Below, piece after piece: positions 55,994 through 62,973 of a stretch of 64,000 bases of DNA. A model generated the notes under the pieces. It saw only the letters and a program-made list of their open reading frames with translations. It was not told the DNA's origin and did no database searches. Made by a program: the position numbers and the translations under genes. The number at the start of each line of letters is the position of its first letter. The stretch's first letter is position 1. The stretch comes from Bacillus gaemokensis (GTDB lineage Bacteria > Bacillota > Bacilli > Bacillales > Bacillaceae_G). The stretch covers positions 641 through 64,640 of the forward strand of contig NZ_LTAQ01000008.1 of NCBI RefSeq assembly GCF_001590835.1, read 5' to 3'.

Positions 55994-56173
55994 CTATAGC
56001 TTTTGTAGTAATCGTGTTCCGCTTTTCATATCACCTTTACATAAAGGACATTTTGGCTCTTCTTCTAAAGAGAAGTTTTTACGCATCCATCCTAAGCAGT
56101 CGTCTGCTTGGCATTCCCATACAGCGATTTCTTCAGGGTCTTCTACAGGTTGATTATTCTTTCTCCAATACAT
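55994..56173 (-). CDS. YdjO-like zinc-ribbon protein, cold-inducible type
   Basis: A 59-residue protein on the minus strand: MYWRKNNQPVEDPEEIAVWE, then CQADDCLGWMRKNFS, and CPLCKGDMKSGTRLLQ. The four cysteines (C-x4-C and C-x2-C) form a zinc ribbon. The pattern is that of YdjO of B. subtilis, described as cold inducible. ATG 56173 follows GAGGAGC. It is monocistronic. Function unknown. Confidence 0.88.
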   Translation of the reverse strand: MYWRKNNQPVEDPEEIAVWECQADDCLGWMRKNFSLEEEPKCPLCKGDMKSGTRLLQKL

Positions 56174-56215
56174 GCAATCGCTCCTCTAAAGTAAAATATT
56201 GTGGTGAAAAAAATA

Positions 56216-56250
56216 AAAAGGTTGTTAACGTTTTTTGTTAACAACCTTTT
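56216..56250 (-). terminator. terminator of the lipid kinase gene
   Basis: AAAAGGTTGTTAAC pairs perfectly with GTTAACAACCTTTT around seven bases. It lies between the lipid kinase stop (56324) and the ydjO-like start. Confidence 0.9.
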
Positions 56251-56323
56251 ATACTTTTAATTATAATCTTTATTTTATAAAAATGCGACCTTTATAAATT
56301 ACCAAAGTGTAACAGGAAATCTA

Positions 56324-57226
56324 TTAGACTAGTTCTGGATTATAAATCATCGTAAAGTGCCCTGGTAATAATTCGATGTGGCACGGTGTATGAAGGGAAC
56401 TTTCTCCGTCTGTATCTACTTCTTTTTTTTCCTGCGTTTCAATATGAATTGATTTTGCTTTGACATGAACAATATCGTTGTTATTTGTATCTTCAAATAG
56501 TTTCTTTCCAATATAATCTTTAAATGCTTGAATACCTGTTGATCTAACGACAAAGATATCAAGTGCACCATCATCACATTTTACATTTGGAATGAAGGAA
56601 GGAATCCCCCCCAGATACTCTCCGTTTCCAACCATGACTAGGACAGCTTCGTCTTCATATATTTGTCCATCATAAGTAATCTTCACAGGGAAAGTCTCCG
56701 CATTTTTGACAGTTCGAATTGTACTCAAATAATAGCCAATCTTACCTAGTTTTGCTTTCTCATCTGCATCAATATTGTTGGATACTTCTGAAACAAGACC
56801 GATCCCCCAAAAGTTTAAGAAGTGTTGATTGTTTGCTTTAGCGATGTCAATTGGCTTTGTGTGACCTTTTACAATTAATTTTGCTGCTTCGCCAATATTT
56901 TGCGGAACACCGAGTGTACGAGAGAAGTCATTGCATGTCCCGCCTGGAATAATGGCAAGTGTTGGTCTAATTTCAAGTGGTGCTAATCCATTTGTACACT
57001 CAAAGACAGTGCCATCACCACCAAAGACAACAATTAAATCAACGTCTTTAGCAAATTGCTGACAATACTTTGTTGCATCCCCTTGCTTTTTCGTATGAAG
57101 GATACGTAAATCTGGAAAGGCAGAAGCAAGTGGGGGAACGATTTTTGATAAGTTTGTATGTAAATCACCTTGTCCTGCTTTTGGATTTACGATAAGAAGA
57201 ACTTTATTAAAGGTTGTCTTTGGCAT
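56324..57226 (-). CDS. diacylglycerol/lipid kinase (DagK/YegS family)
   Basis: A 300-residue ATP-dependent lipid kinase. LLIVNPKAGQGD (N-terminal) and the nucleotide motif VVFGGDGTVFE, then IIPGGTCNDFSRTLGVP, identify the diacylglycerol kinase catalytic family. Substrate may be diacylglycerol or another lipid alcohol. I start at ATG 57226 behind GGGAGAG; the frame runs on to 57283 without support. It follows the hpt-like gene on the same strand with a 77-nt spacer. Confidence 0.92.
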   Translation of the reverse strand: MPKTTFNKVLLIVNPKAGQGDLHTNLSKIVPPLASAFPDLRILHTKKQGDATKYCQQFAKDVDLIVVFGGDGTVFECTNGLAPLEIRPTLAIIPGGTCNDFSRTLGVPQNIGEAAKLIVKGHTKPIDIAKANNQHFLNFWGIGLVSEVSNNIDADEKAKLGKIGYYLSTIRTVKNAETFPVKITYDGQIYEDEAVLVMVGNGEYLGGIPSFIPNVKCDDGALDIFVVRSTGIQAFKDYIGKKLFEDTNNNDIVHVKAKSIHIETQEKKEVDTDGESSLHTPCHIELLPGHFTMIYNPELV

Positions 57227-57303
57227 TTCTAATCTCTCCCTTTGTTTTACGAGTAGTGGCTGATATAAATAAACTTCCATCAATATTTGATGGAAGTTTC
57301 ACT

Positions 57304-57834
57304 TTATTTTTCTGTTACAACCGAAGCGATATATGGTAAGTTACGATATTTTTCAGCGCAGTCGATACCGTAGCCAACGATAAATTCATCTGGAATTTGG
57401 AAGCCAACATATTCAGCTTTCAAATCGACTTTGCGACGTTCTGGTTTATCAAGTAATGTACAGAACTTTAATGCTTTTGGTTTATGCATGAAGAAGTGAT
57501 CTTTTAAGAAGTGAAGTGTTAAGCCTGAATCGATAATGTCTTCCACGACAATTACATTTTTGCCTGTAATGTTTACGTCGATATCTTTTAATAATTTAAC
57601 TTTTCCTGTTGTTTCTGTTTGGTTGCCGTAGCTAGATGCAGAGATGAAGTCGATTGTTACTTCGTTTTTAATGTGACGGATTAAATCGGCAGCAAATACG
57701 AAAGAGCCTTTTAATACCGCAATTACAACGATTTCTTCTCCTTCAAAATCACGTTCAATCTGTAGTGCTAGTTCTTTTACCTTTGTTTGTAATGCTTCTT
57801 CGGAAATTAAAGTATCTTTTATTTCAATTTTCAT
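57304..57834 (-). CDS. hpt: hypoxanthine phosphoribosyltransferase
   Basis: Salvages hypoxanthine or guanine with PRPP to IMP or GMP. The 176 residues have LKGSFVFAADL (PPi loop), the PRPP motif VIVVEDIIDSGLTL (Glu-Asp near residue 98), and the base-binding IPDEFIVGYGID. In bacilli the principal hpt lies by tilS and ftsH; this copy stands beside a lipid kinase, so it is probably a paralogue. GGAGG precedes ATG 57834. Confidence 0.94.
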   Translation of the reverse strand: MKIEIKDTLISEEALQTKVKELALQIERDFEGEEIVVIAVLKGSFVFAADLIRHIKNEVTIDFISASSYGNQTETTGKVKLLKDIDVNITGKNVIVVEDIIDSGLTLHFLKDHFFMHKPKALKFCTLLDKPERRKVDLKAEYVGFQIPDEFIVGYGIDCAEKYRNLPYIASVVTEK

Positions 57835-57961
57835 TGGAATCCTCCTGCGTTGTAAAACTTGTGAACATTTCGACTGTAAAGGATTGAGAGAGAAAAGTCA
57901 AAAAAGAGAAATACAAGTTGATAAAGGGTTATGTTAGGAATTTCAGAATAAAATAAAGTAA

Positions 57962-58014
57962 AAGCCCGATTGGTGGGGGATGAAGAACCCCACCATTGAT
58001 TAAAGTTTCACTTT
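57962..58014 (-). repeat. dispersed bcr-type inverted repeat, copy B
   Basis: AAGCCCGATTGGTGGGGGAT followed by GAAGAACCCCACCATTGATT and AAAGTTTCACTTTA. It has the same order of blocks as copy A at 4220 but lacks the AATAATCAGT insert, so the stem is GGTGGGG with CCCCACC. It lies 40 bp before an Opp-type permease gene. Confidence 0.8.
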
Positions 58015-58053
58015 ACGGTTCATTCATGCTAGAAAAATTGAAGGGAGAATGGG

Positions 58054-58959
58054 ATGTTGAAAAAAACAATCTCAATCATTGTTCAATTATGTATCATGAT
58101 TATGACTTTTGTAGTGATTGTGAGTCTTCCAATGTTATTCATAGAGGAGAAGCAGCTCGGAATACATATAGATTATTTTTTTACACAATGTATACATGTT
58201 ATTTCTTCACTTATGCATCCAGAAGAATTGAAGATGAAAATGGCTACACAAGTAGCGACAGCTTCTAACAATGTACAAATATTTAAGATGCAAGAAAGAG
58301 AATTTCCTTTATTTCCATTTATATTTCATCCATATATCTACTCACTCACGCTTACATTTGGAGCATTTATAGTTTCTGTTTGTTCGTCTTTTTTATGTAG
58401 TATCATTATCGCGATTGCAACAAAGCGTATACAGAGAGTGGTAGAAGAAGTTATGTTTTTTCTTAAAACAATTCCTGATATCTTCCTGATTTTTTTTCTA
58501 CAACTTTTAATGGTAAGTATATATAGGTATACCGGAGTTTTACCATTTCATCCATTTTCTACGATGCAAAATTCATCTATTGTATTGCCAATCCTCATTT
58601 TAGCTATTATACCTACAATCTCTTTATTTCAATTCCAACTGCTACTTATAAAAGAGGAGCAGCAGAAAGATTATGTTATATTCGCGAGGGCAAAAGGTTT
58701 TGGAAATATGTATATTTTATGCAAGCATATTTTTCGTAATATAGTTACTTCAATTGTGAACCATATTGAATCGATAGTACTGGCCTTAATAACGAGCTTA
58801 TTCGTTTTTGAGTATATGTTTAATATAAGAGGATTATTTTCAATTTTAATTAGCGGTCAAGATCCCGCAGTTATTGTTTATTTGCTTCTGTTATTTATAA
58901 TACCTATTTATGGTGTAATAGTAGGATTGAATTGGTTAAGGAGGAAGTTGTATGCGTAA
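58054..58959 (+). CDS. OppB-like ABC transporter permease
   Basis: A 301-residue permease of the binding-protein-dependent peptide/nickel family. The coupling EAA loop is YVIFARAKGFGNMYILCKHI near residue 210. Five or six membrane helices are present. GGGAG precedes ATG 58054. It overlaps the next permease by 8 nt. Neither a substrate-binding protein nor ATPases adjoin, so it must borrow them or be a partial system. Confidence 0.88.
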   Translation: MLKKTISIIVQLCIMIMTFVVIVSLPMLFIEEKQLGIHIDYFFTQCIHVISSLMHPEELKMKMATQVATASNNVQIFKMQEREFPLFPFIFHPYIYSLTLTFGAFIVSVCSSFLCSIIIAIATKRIQRVVEEVMFFLKTIPDIFLIFFLQLLMVSIYRYTGVLPFHPFSTMQNSSIVLPILILAIIPTISLFQFQLLLIKEEQQKDYVIFARAKGFGNMYILCKHIFRNIVTSIVNHIESIVLALITSLFVFEYMFNIRGLFSILISGQDPAVIVYLLLLFIIPIYGVIVGLNWLRRKLYA

Positions 58960-59851
58960 CCAGCGTTATATGTACTTCTTGTTTCCCATTATTTTATTAT
59001 TAATCATTAGCTTTGCACTTCCATATTTTCAGGAGGAGCCGAACGTAGTGCAATATCGATACAATGAAAAAGGTGAAATTGTTGAAGCTGCACCTTTTTC
59101 AATTTCCCGTACATATTGGTTTGGAACGGATCGAGAGGGAGAAGATTTATTTTATAAAGTAATAGATGGAGCTAAGTATACAATTTTGATTGCTTTTTTT
59201 GTTGCAGTTGCTAGAGTAATAATTTCTTTATTGATAAGTTTGTTCATTCATATTGATAAGTGGAGATACTCCTTTTTACAACGTTGTACTGTTAGTTTTC
59301 AATTTTTTCCACAAACGTTATTTTGTATTTTGTTTCTTACACCATTTATTATGTATGAACTGCGAACGAAACCTATTGTTACAAACATAGAAGTATTATG
59401 GATACAATGTATTGTGTTAGTTGCTGTGGCAGTCCCAGGAATGACGCGTTTTTTTCACAAAGAAATTCGGGAAATTTGGGATAAAGAATATGTAACAAGT
59501 TCTTTTGTATTGGGAGGTAGCAAGTGGCATGTATTCCGAATCCATATTATGAAAGTATTACAGCCACAAATTATATTTCAAATTGGGGAACAAATGGTGC
59601 AAGTATTATTGATTATGTTACATCTTGCGTTTTTTAAATTGTTTTTAGGGGGAACGAAAATAGTTTCCTGGCAAGCTCATGATCAGTTTAGCAAATATTT
59701 TCCGTACTTAAATGATTGGGCAAATTTAATTAGCTATTATTATGGAGAATTAATGCTAGAGCCAAGAATTATTATGATTCCAGTTATTTTTTATATGATC
59801 CTTTTATTTTGTATGACGAAAGCAGTGAACGGATATAAACATAATATGTAA
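58952..59851 (+). CDS. OppC-like ABC transporter permease
   Basis: A 299-residue second permease subunit. The N-terminus has one helix and an extracellular segment with FSISRTYWFGTDREGEDLF, the GTDxxGRD-type motif of OppC/DppC proteins, and the EAA loop EYVTSSFVLGGSKWHVFRIH (normally EYVxAARxxGxS). It is paired with the OppB-like gene. A bcr1-like repeat starts at its stop codon. Confidence 0.88.
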   Translation: MRNQRYMYFLFPIILLLIISFALPYFQEEPNVVQYRYNEKGEIVEAAPFSISRTYWFGTDREGEDLFYKVIDGAKYTILIAFFVAVARVIISLLISLFIHIDKWRYSFLQRCTVSFQFFPQTLFCILFLTPFIMYELRTKPIVTNIEVLWIQCIVLVAVAVPGMTRFFHKEIREIWDKEYVTSSFVLGGSKWHVFRIHIMKVLQPQIIFQIGEQMVQVLLIMLHLAFFKLFLGGTKIVSWQAHDQFSKYFPYLNDWANLISYYYGELMLEPRIIMIPVIFYMILLFCMTKAVNGYKHNM

Positions 59852-60000
59852 ATACAAATTAAAAAAATGAAATAAAATCTTTCTTTTTAGGTGGGAGAAA
59901 GCATCCAGCCATGCATCGAAGTGGTCAGACCCTCTTCCTGCTCCATGCCAAGTGAAAACAAAAGGAGAGAACGAGTGCAGGTCACTGTTTGTTTTCAAAA
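59850..60000 (+). repeat. bcr1-like interspersed repeat, copy 3 (right end lost)
   Basis: Left end AAATACAAATT as in copy 2, then TTTAGGTGGGAGAAAGCATC, CAGCCATGCATCGAAGTGGT, CTCCATGCCAAGTGAAAA and GCAGGTCACTG. It departs from copies 1 and 2 after GGTCAC, so the GCAGCGACTTATAT end is missing. The first bases overlap the permease stop TAA. Confidence 0.78.
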
Positions 60001-60092
60001 ACGGAAGTCTTTTTACAAAAATACCCACAGAACATACTGATGATATGATATACTGATGATATGAAGAAAACGCTTCCAAAAAAGGTGTGATA

Positions 60093-60308
60093 ATGATGAA
60101 AAAGAAACAGTATTCAAGCATTACATTTATAAAGGCGCTACTATTAACAATTGTTCTTGGTATGTTAGCTTACATAATTGATATTCCGATTATCCGAGTT
60201 TCTCTTATTGGGATGACGTTAGTTCTTGGTGCTATTTCTCATGGAATGATGCTCCAATTGTATGAAGCGGGATTAGATGATATGAAAGAGTATATAGATA
60301 AAAAGTGA
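60093..60308 (+). CDS. small two-helix membrane protein, 71 residues
   Basis: MMKKKQYSSITFIKALLLTI begins a basic N-terminus followed by two hydrophobic helices (about 13-29 and 33-52) and an acidic tail (EAGLDDMKEYIDKK). AAAGGTG lies a few bases before ATG 60093; ATG 60096 is equally possible. I do not recognise the family. It is monocistronic, ending at a terminator. Confidence 0.7.
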   Translation: MMKKKQYSSITFIKALLLTIVLGMLAYIIDIPIIRVSLIGMTLVLGAISHGMMLQLYEAGLDDMKEYIDKK

Positions 60309-60311
60309 CTA

Positions 60312-60343
60312 GAAACCTTCATTTATAAAAGTGGAGGTTTTTT
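60312..60343 (+). terminator. terminator
   Basis: AACCTTCA pairs with TGGAGGTT (one G-T pair) around ten bases and is followed by seven T. Confidence 0.75.
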
Positions 60344-60348
60344 TCTTT

Positions 60349-60388
60349 CTTACAAAAATGTAAGGTGATTTGTAAGAGAAATCGATAG
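60349..60388 (+). promoter_or_regulatory. shared operator-like element, copy 3
   Basis: Starts CTTACAAAAATGTAAGGT, includes TTGTAAGAGAAATCGATAGT, and matches the copies at 51056 and 51173 with one extra base. It lies directly after a terminator and about 105 bp before the 110-residue gene, as the other copies lie before the YxdLM-like genes. Confidence 0.7.
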
Positions 60389-60492
60389 TTGAATAGTGGT
60401 GTTTTGGATAAACTTATAGGTGTAAGGTAAAAGGCAAGCACATTTTAGGTAAAAAGGCTTTAGGCACTATATGTGAAAAGGAGTAGGAGGGA

Positions 60493-60825
60493 ATGGAGAA
60501 ACGTTGGACGACCCTTGCTTTGTTATCAACTAGCAACAACATGATGCTAGCTGGAGAGATGAGCCTTTCGCATTTGTTTGATCGAGAAGACGATCATTCT
60601 TCTTCACAATTTACAATGAAATGGTGTAAATGGAGCGAAAGTTGTAAGTTTGAAGAAGAGACCCCTAATGAAGAGCAAAGAATCATTTTAACAGACCCCA
60701 TTCAAACATGGGTTGTTCAACATCGTAAGTGTAACGTCAAAAATCACTTAAAGAAAATTGAGCCGAGACAATTAGGTATCGCTTCAGACTCTCTTACTCT
60801 GAAATCACAAGAAAGTAACAATTAG
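60493..60825 (+). CDS. hypothetical protein, 110 residues
   Basis: I do not recognise this protein. It has no signal peptide or membrane helix. The central part (KWCKWSESCKFEEE) holds two cysteines six residues apart and a third Cys follows later (RKCNVKNHL). GGAGGG lies 5 nt before ATG 60493. It is the first gene after a 39-bp operator-like element shared with the YxdLM-like transporter, and has its own terminator, so it is probably a small regulated cytoplasmic protein. Confidence 0.65.
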   Translation: MEKRWTTLALLSTSNNMMLAGEMSLSHLFDREDDHSSSQFTMKWCKWSESCKFEEETPNEEQRIILTDPIQTWVVQHRKCNVKNHLKKIEPRQLGIASDSLTLKSQESNN

Positions 60826-60847
60826 ACACCGAGACACTAAGACACCT

Positions 60848-60884
60848 AAAAAAGCATTGTAGAGAGAATCTATAATGCTTTTTT
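60848..60884 (+). terminator. terminator after the 110-residue gene
   Basis: AAAAAAGCATTGTAGA pairs with TCTATAATGCTTTTTT (one G-T pair) around five bases. Confidence 0.92.
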
Positions 60885-61074
60885 ATTAGCTTTTTTAGAG
60901 AGAATGTAAATGGGAAGGCGCTCTAGTTGTGATAGTAAGTATTTGTATTTTTTATGGATTTAATCTTTAAAAGAAATACATTTTATCTGCATCTCATATT
61001 TACATAACCGATATATCCTATGAATACATCCGATGCGATGTGATGTGAAAAAAGGATAAGAGGAGAGAAGTAAA

Positions 61075-61521
61075 ATGAAAAAGAAACTTTTACCAATTTG
61101 TACGATGGCACTTTTAACAGTAGGATATTCATCGGTAGCTAGTGCAGCTGCTGGACCAATGACAAAAGAAGAAGTAGCACAAGTACAACAAGATACAACG
61201 AAAAAAGAAGCAGCAATTCAAGAACAGAAAAAGGTTGAAGCAGCGAAAAAAGAAGCAGCAATTCAGACGCAACAAAATCAAGATAAGATGAAAAAAGAAG
61301 CAGCAATTCAGGAACAACAAAAACAAGATCAAATGAAAAAAGAAGGAATTCAAAAACAACAAAATCAAGATAAGATGAAAAAAGAAACAGCAAAGGAAGT
61401 TACAAAAGGTGAGAAACTACCAAATACAGCATCAAATAGCGTAACAATGATGGCATTAGGCGCATGTCTTGTAGCGTTAGGGTCATTATTTGGATTTACT
61501 CGCCGTAAGATTAAAGCATAA
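61075..61521 (+). CDS. basI: BasI-like LPNTA-anchored cell wall protein
   Basis: A 148-residue surface protein. Signal peptide at 1-24 (cleavage after ASA), then four tandem 15-residue repeats KKEAAIQxQxxxxxx (about 43-101) of a charged helical rod, the sorting motif LPNTA at 115-119, a hydrophobic helix and the RRKIKA tail. LPNTA with an adjacent class D sortase is the arrangement of BasI and SrtC of B. anthracis, where SrtC anchors BasI to diaminopimelate in the wall. The assignment rests on motif and neighbourhood. GAGGAGAG precedes the ATG. Confidence 0.85.
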   Translation: MKKKLLPICTMALLTVGYSSVASAAAGPMTKEEVAQVQQDTTKKEAAIQEQKKVEAAKKEAAIQTQQNQDKMKKEAAIQEQQKQDQMKKEGIQKQQNQDKMKKETAKEVTKGEKLPNTASNSVTMMALGACLVALGSLFGFTRRKIKA

Positions 61522-61568
61522 AATAAAAGGTGTATTAGTTTATAAAGAATGGGATAATTTCATATATT

Positions 61569-61599
61569 AAAAATGGTAGGATATCCCTACCATTTTTTG
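61569..61599 (+). terminator. partial terminator between surface protein and sortase
   Basis: AAAAATGGTAGG pairs with CCTACCATTTTT around four bases with T residues, 17 bp before the sortase start. As no separate sortase promoter is visible, readthrough would make much substrate and little enzyme. Confidence 0.88.
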
Positions 61600-61615
61600 C
61601 ATGGAGGGATTAAAA

Positions 61616-62236
61616 ATGACAATTCTAAATCGTATTGGATTTGTTCTCATGATAATTGGTGTTTTAATTGGGGGATATTATTCTTTTGAGTGGTACAAAG
61701 GGAAAAGTGCAGCACAAGATTTAACAACGGAAGAGGTAAAGCGTTTGGAACAGATAGAGCCAAAACAACAATCCAATGAAAAACCTGTTAATTCTCAAGT
61801 ATCTTCTTCTCAAATGCAATATAAAGAAGGCGAGAAAGTAGCCGTATTAAATATCCCGAAAATAAAGAAAAAGTTTTCTGTATATTGGGGAGCGAATGAC
61901 ACCACATTGAAAAAAGGAGTTGGGATGTTTGTTAGTGATAGTACAACAGCTCCATCTGGAGGAGGACACACTGTACTGAGTGGACATCGTGATACGGTTT
62001 TTACAGACTTAGGGGAACTTAAAGAAAAAGATAAACTCATTGTGGAATATGATAATAAAATTTATAGTTATGAGATTCAAAAAACGTGGATTACCCATGC
62101 AGATGATCGCACCGTCATTGTAAAGAAAGAAGAACCAACATTAACGCTCACGACCTGCTATCCATTTGATTATATTGGTGATGCACCAGATCGATATATT
62201 ATTGAAGCGAAGTTGATTGCTACTGATTCAAAATAA
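61616..62236 (+). CDS. srtC: class D sortase (SrtC-like)
   Basis: A 206-residue transpeptidase, anchored by an N-terminal helix (5-22). Catalytic His124 (LSGHRDT), Cys181 (TLTTCYPF) and Arg193 (APDRYII) are all present, and TLTTCYPFxYIG is the class D motif. It should cleave LPNTA between Thr and Ala in the preceding protein. I start at ATG 61616 behind GGAGGG; an upstream extension to 61601 is unlikely. The two-component genes that follow may regulate it. Confidence 0.92.
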   Translation: MTILNRIGFVLMIIGVLIGGYYSFEWYKGKSAAQDLTTEEVKRLEQIEPKQQSNEKPVNSQVSSSQMQYKEGEKVAVLNIPKIKKKFSVYWGANDTTLKKGVGMFVSDSTTAPSGGGHTVLSGHRDTVFTDLGELKEKDKLIVEYDNKIYSYEIQKTWITHADDRTVIVKKEEPTLTLTTCYPFDYIGDAPDRYIIEAKLIATDSK

Positions 62237-62283
62237 GGTTACAGTATTTTTGTCTTTAGTAATGAGAGAAGGAGATGTAGAAC

Positions 62284-62973
62284 ATGGCAAAAACAATTTT
62301 GATTGTTGAGGATGAGGATATTTTACGTGAAATTTTGAAAGATTATTTTTTAAATGAACAATATAAAGTGCTTGAGGCAAGAGATGGGAAGGAAGCGTTA
62401 GTTTTATTTGAAGAAGAAGAGGTTCATTTAGTCATTCTTGATATTATGTTGCCAGAATTAGATGGTTGGTCTGTTTGCAGAAGAATTCGTAAGACGTCTC
62501 AAGTACCGATTATTATGCTCACAGCACGTGTAGATGAAGATGATACATTACTTGGATTTGAGCTAGGGGCAGATGATTATGTAGCAAAACCATATAGTCC
62601 GCCTATTTTGTTAGCAAGGGCAAAGCGTTTGTTGGAATATAAAGAAGTTATCAATAAATCTTCAGCTAATGAAGATGATACGTTATCTATTTATGGAATT
62701 TGCGTTCATTTCCCATCACGTACCGTTACGATAGATGGGGTTGATATTAATTTAACGCATACAGAGTTTGAAATATTAACGTATTTCATGAAGAACCAAG
62801 GGATTGTTTTGACAAGAGAACAATTAATTACAAGAATTTGGGGATATGAATTTGCTGGTGATGACCGAACAGTAAATAGCCATATTCGTAATTTACGTAA
62901 TAAATTAGGAGATAAAGCGAAGTATATTACTACTGTTGTTCGAATGGGGTATAAATTTGAGGGGAATGTATGA
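62284..62973 (+). CDS. OmpR-family response regulator beside the sortase
   Basis: A 229-residue regulator. Receiver with Asp53 (VILDIMLPELDGW) and KPYSPPIL, winged helix ending VVRMGYKFEGN. GAAGGAGATG precedes ATG 62284. It overlaps its kinase by 4 nt (ATGA). It could bind the element at 60349 and the related ones at 51 kb; this is a hypothesis from position. Confidence 0.94.
   Translation: MAKTILIVEDEDILREILKDYFLNEQYKVLEARDGKEALVLFEEEEVHLVILDIMLPELDGWSVCRRIRKTSQVPIIMLTARVDEDDTLLGFELGADDYVAKPYSPPILLARAKRLLEYKEVINKSSANEDDTLSIYGICVHFPSRTVTIDGVDINLTHTEFEILTYFMKNQGIVLTREQLITRIWGYEFAGDDRTVNSHIRNLRNKLGDKAKYITTVVRMGYKFEGNV

Noticed and set aside
61129-61393. Leu/Phe-rich frames antisense to the LPNTA protein
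   Set aside because: They are the complement of Lys/Glu/Gln repeat codons; the apparent membrane protein is an artefact of the repeat.
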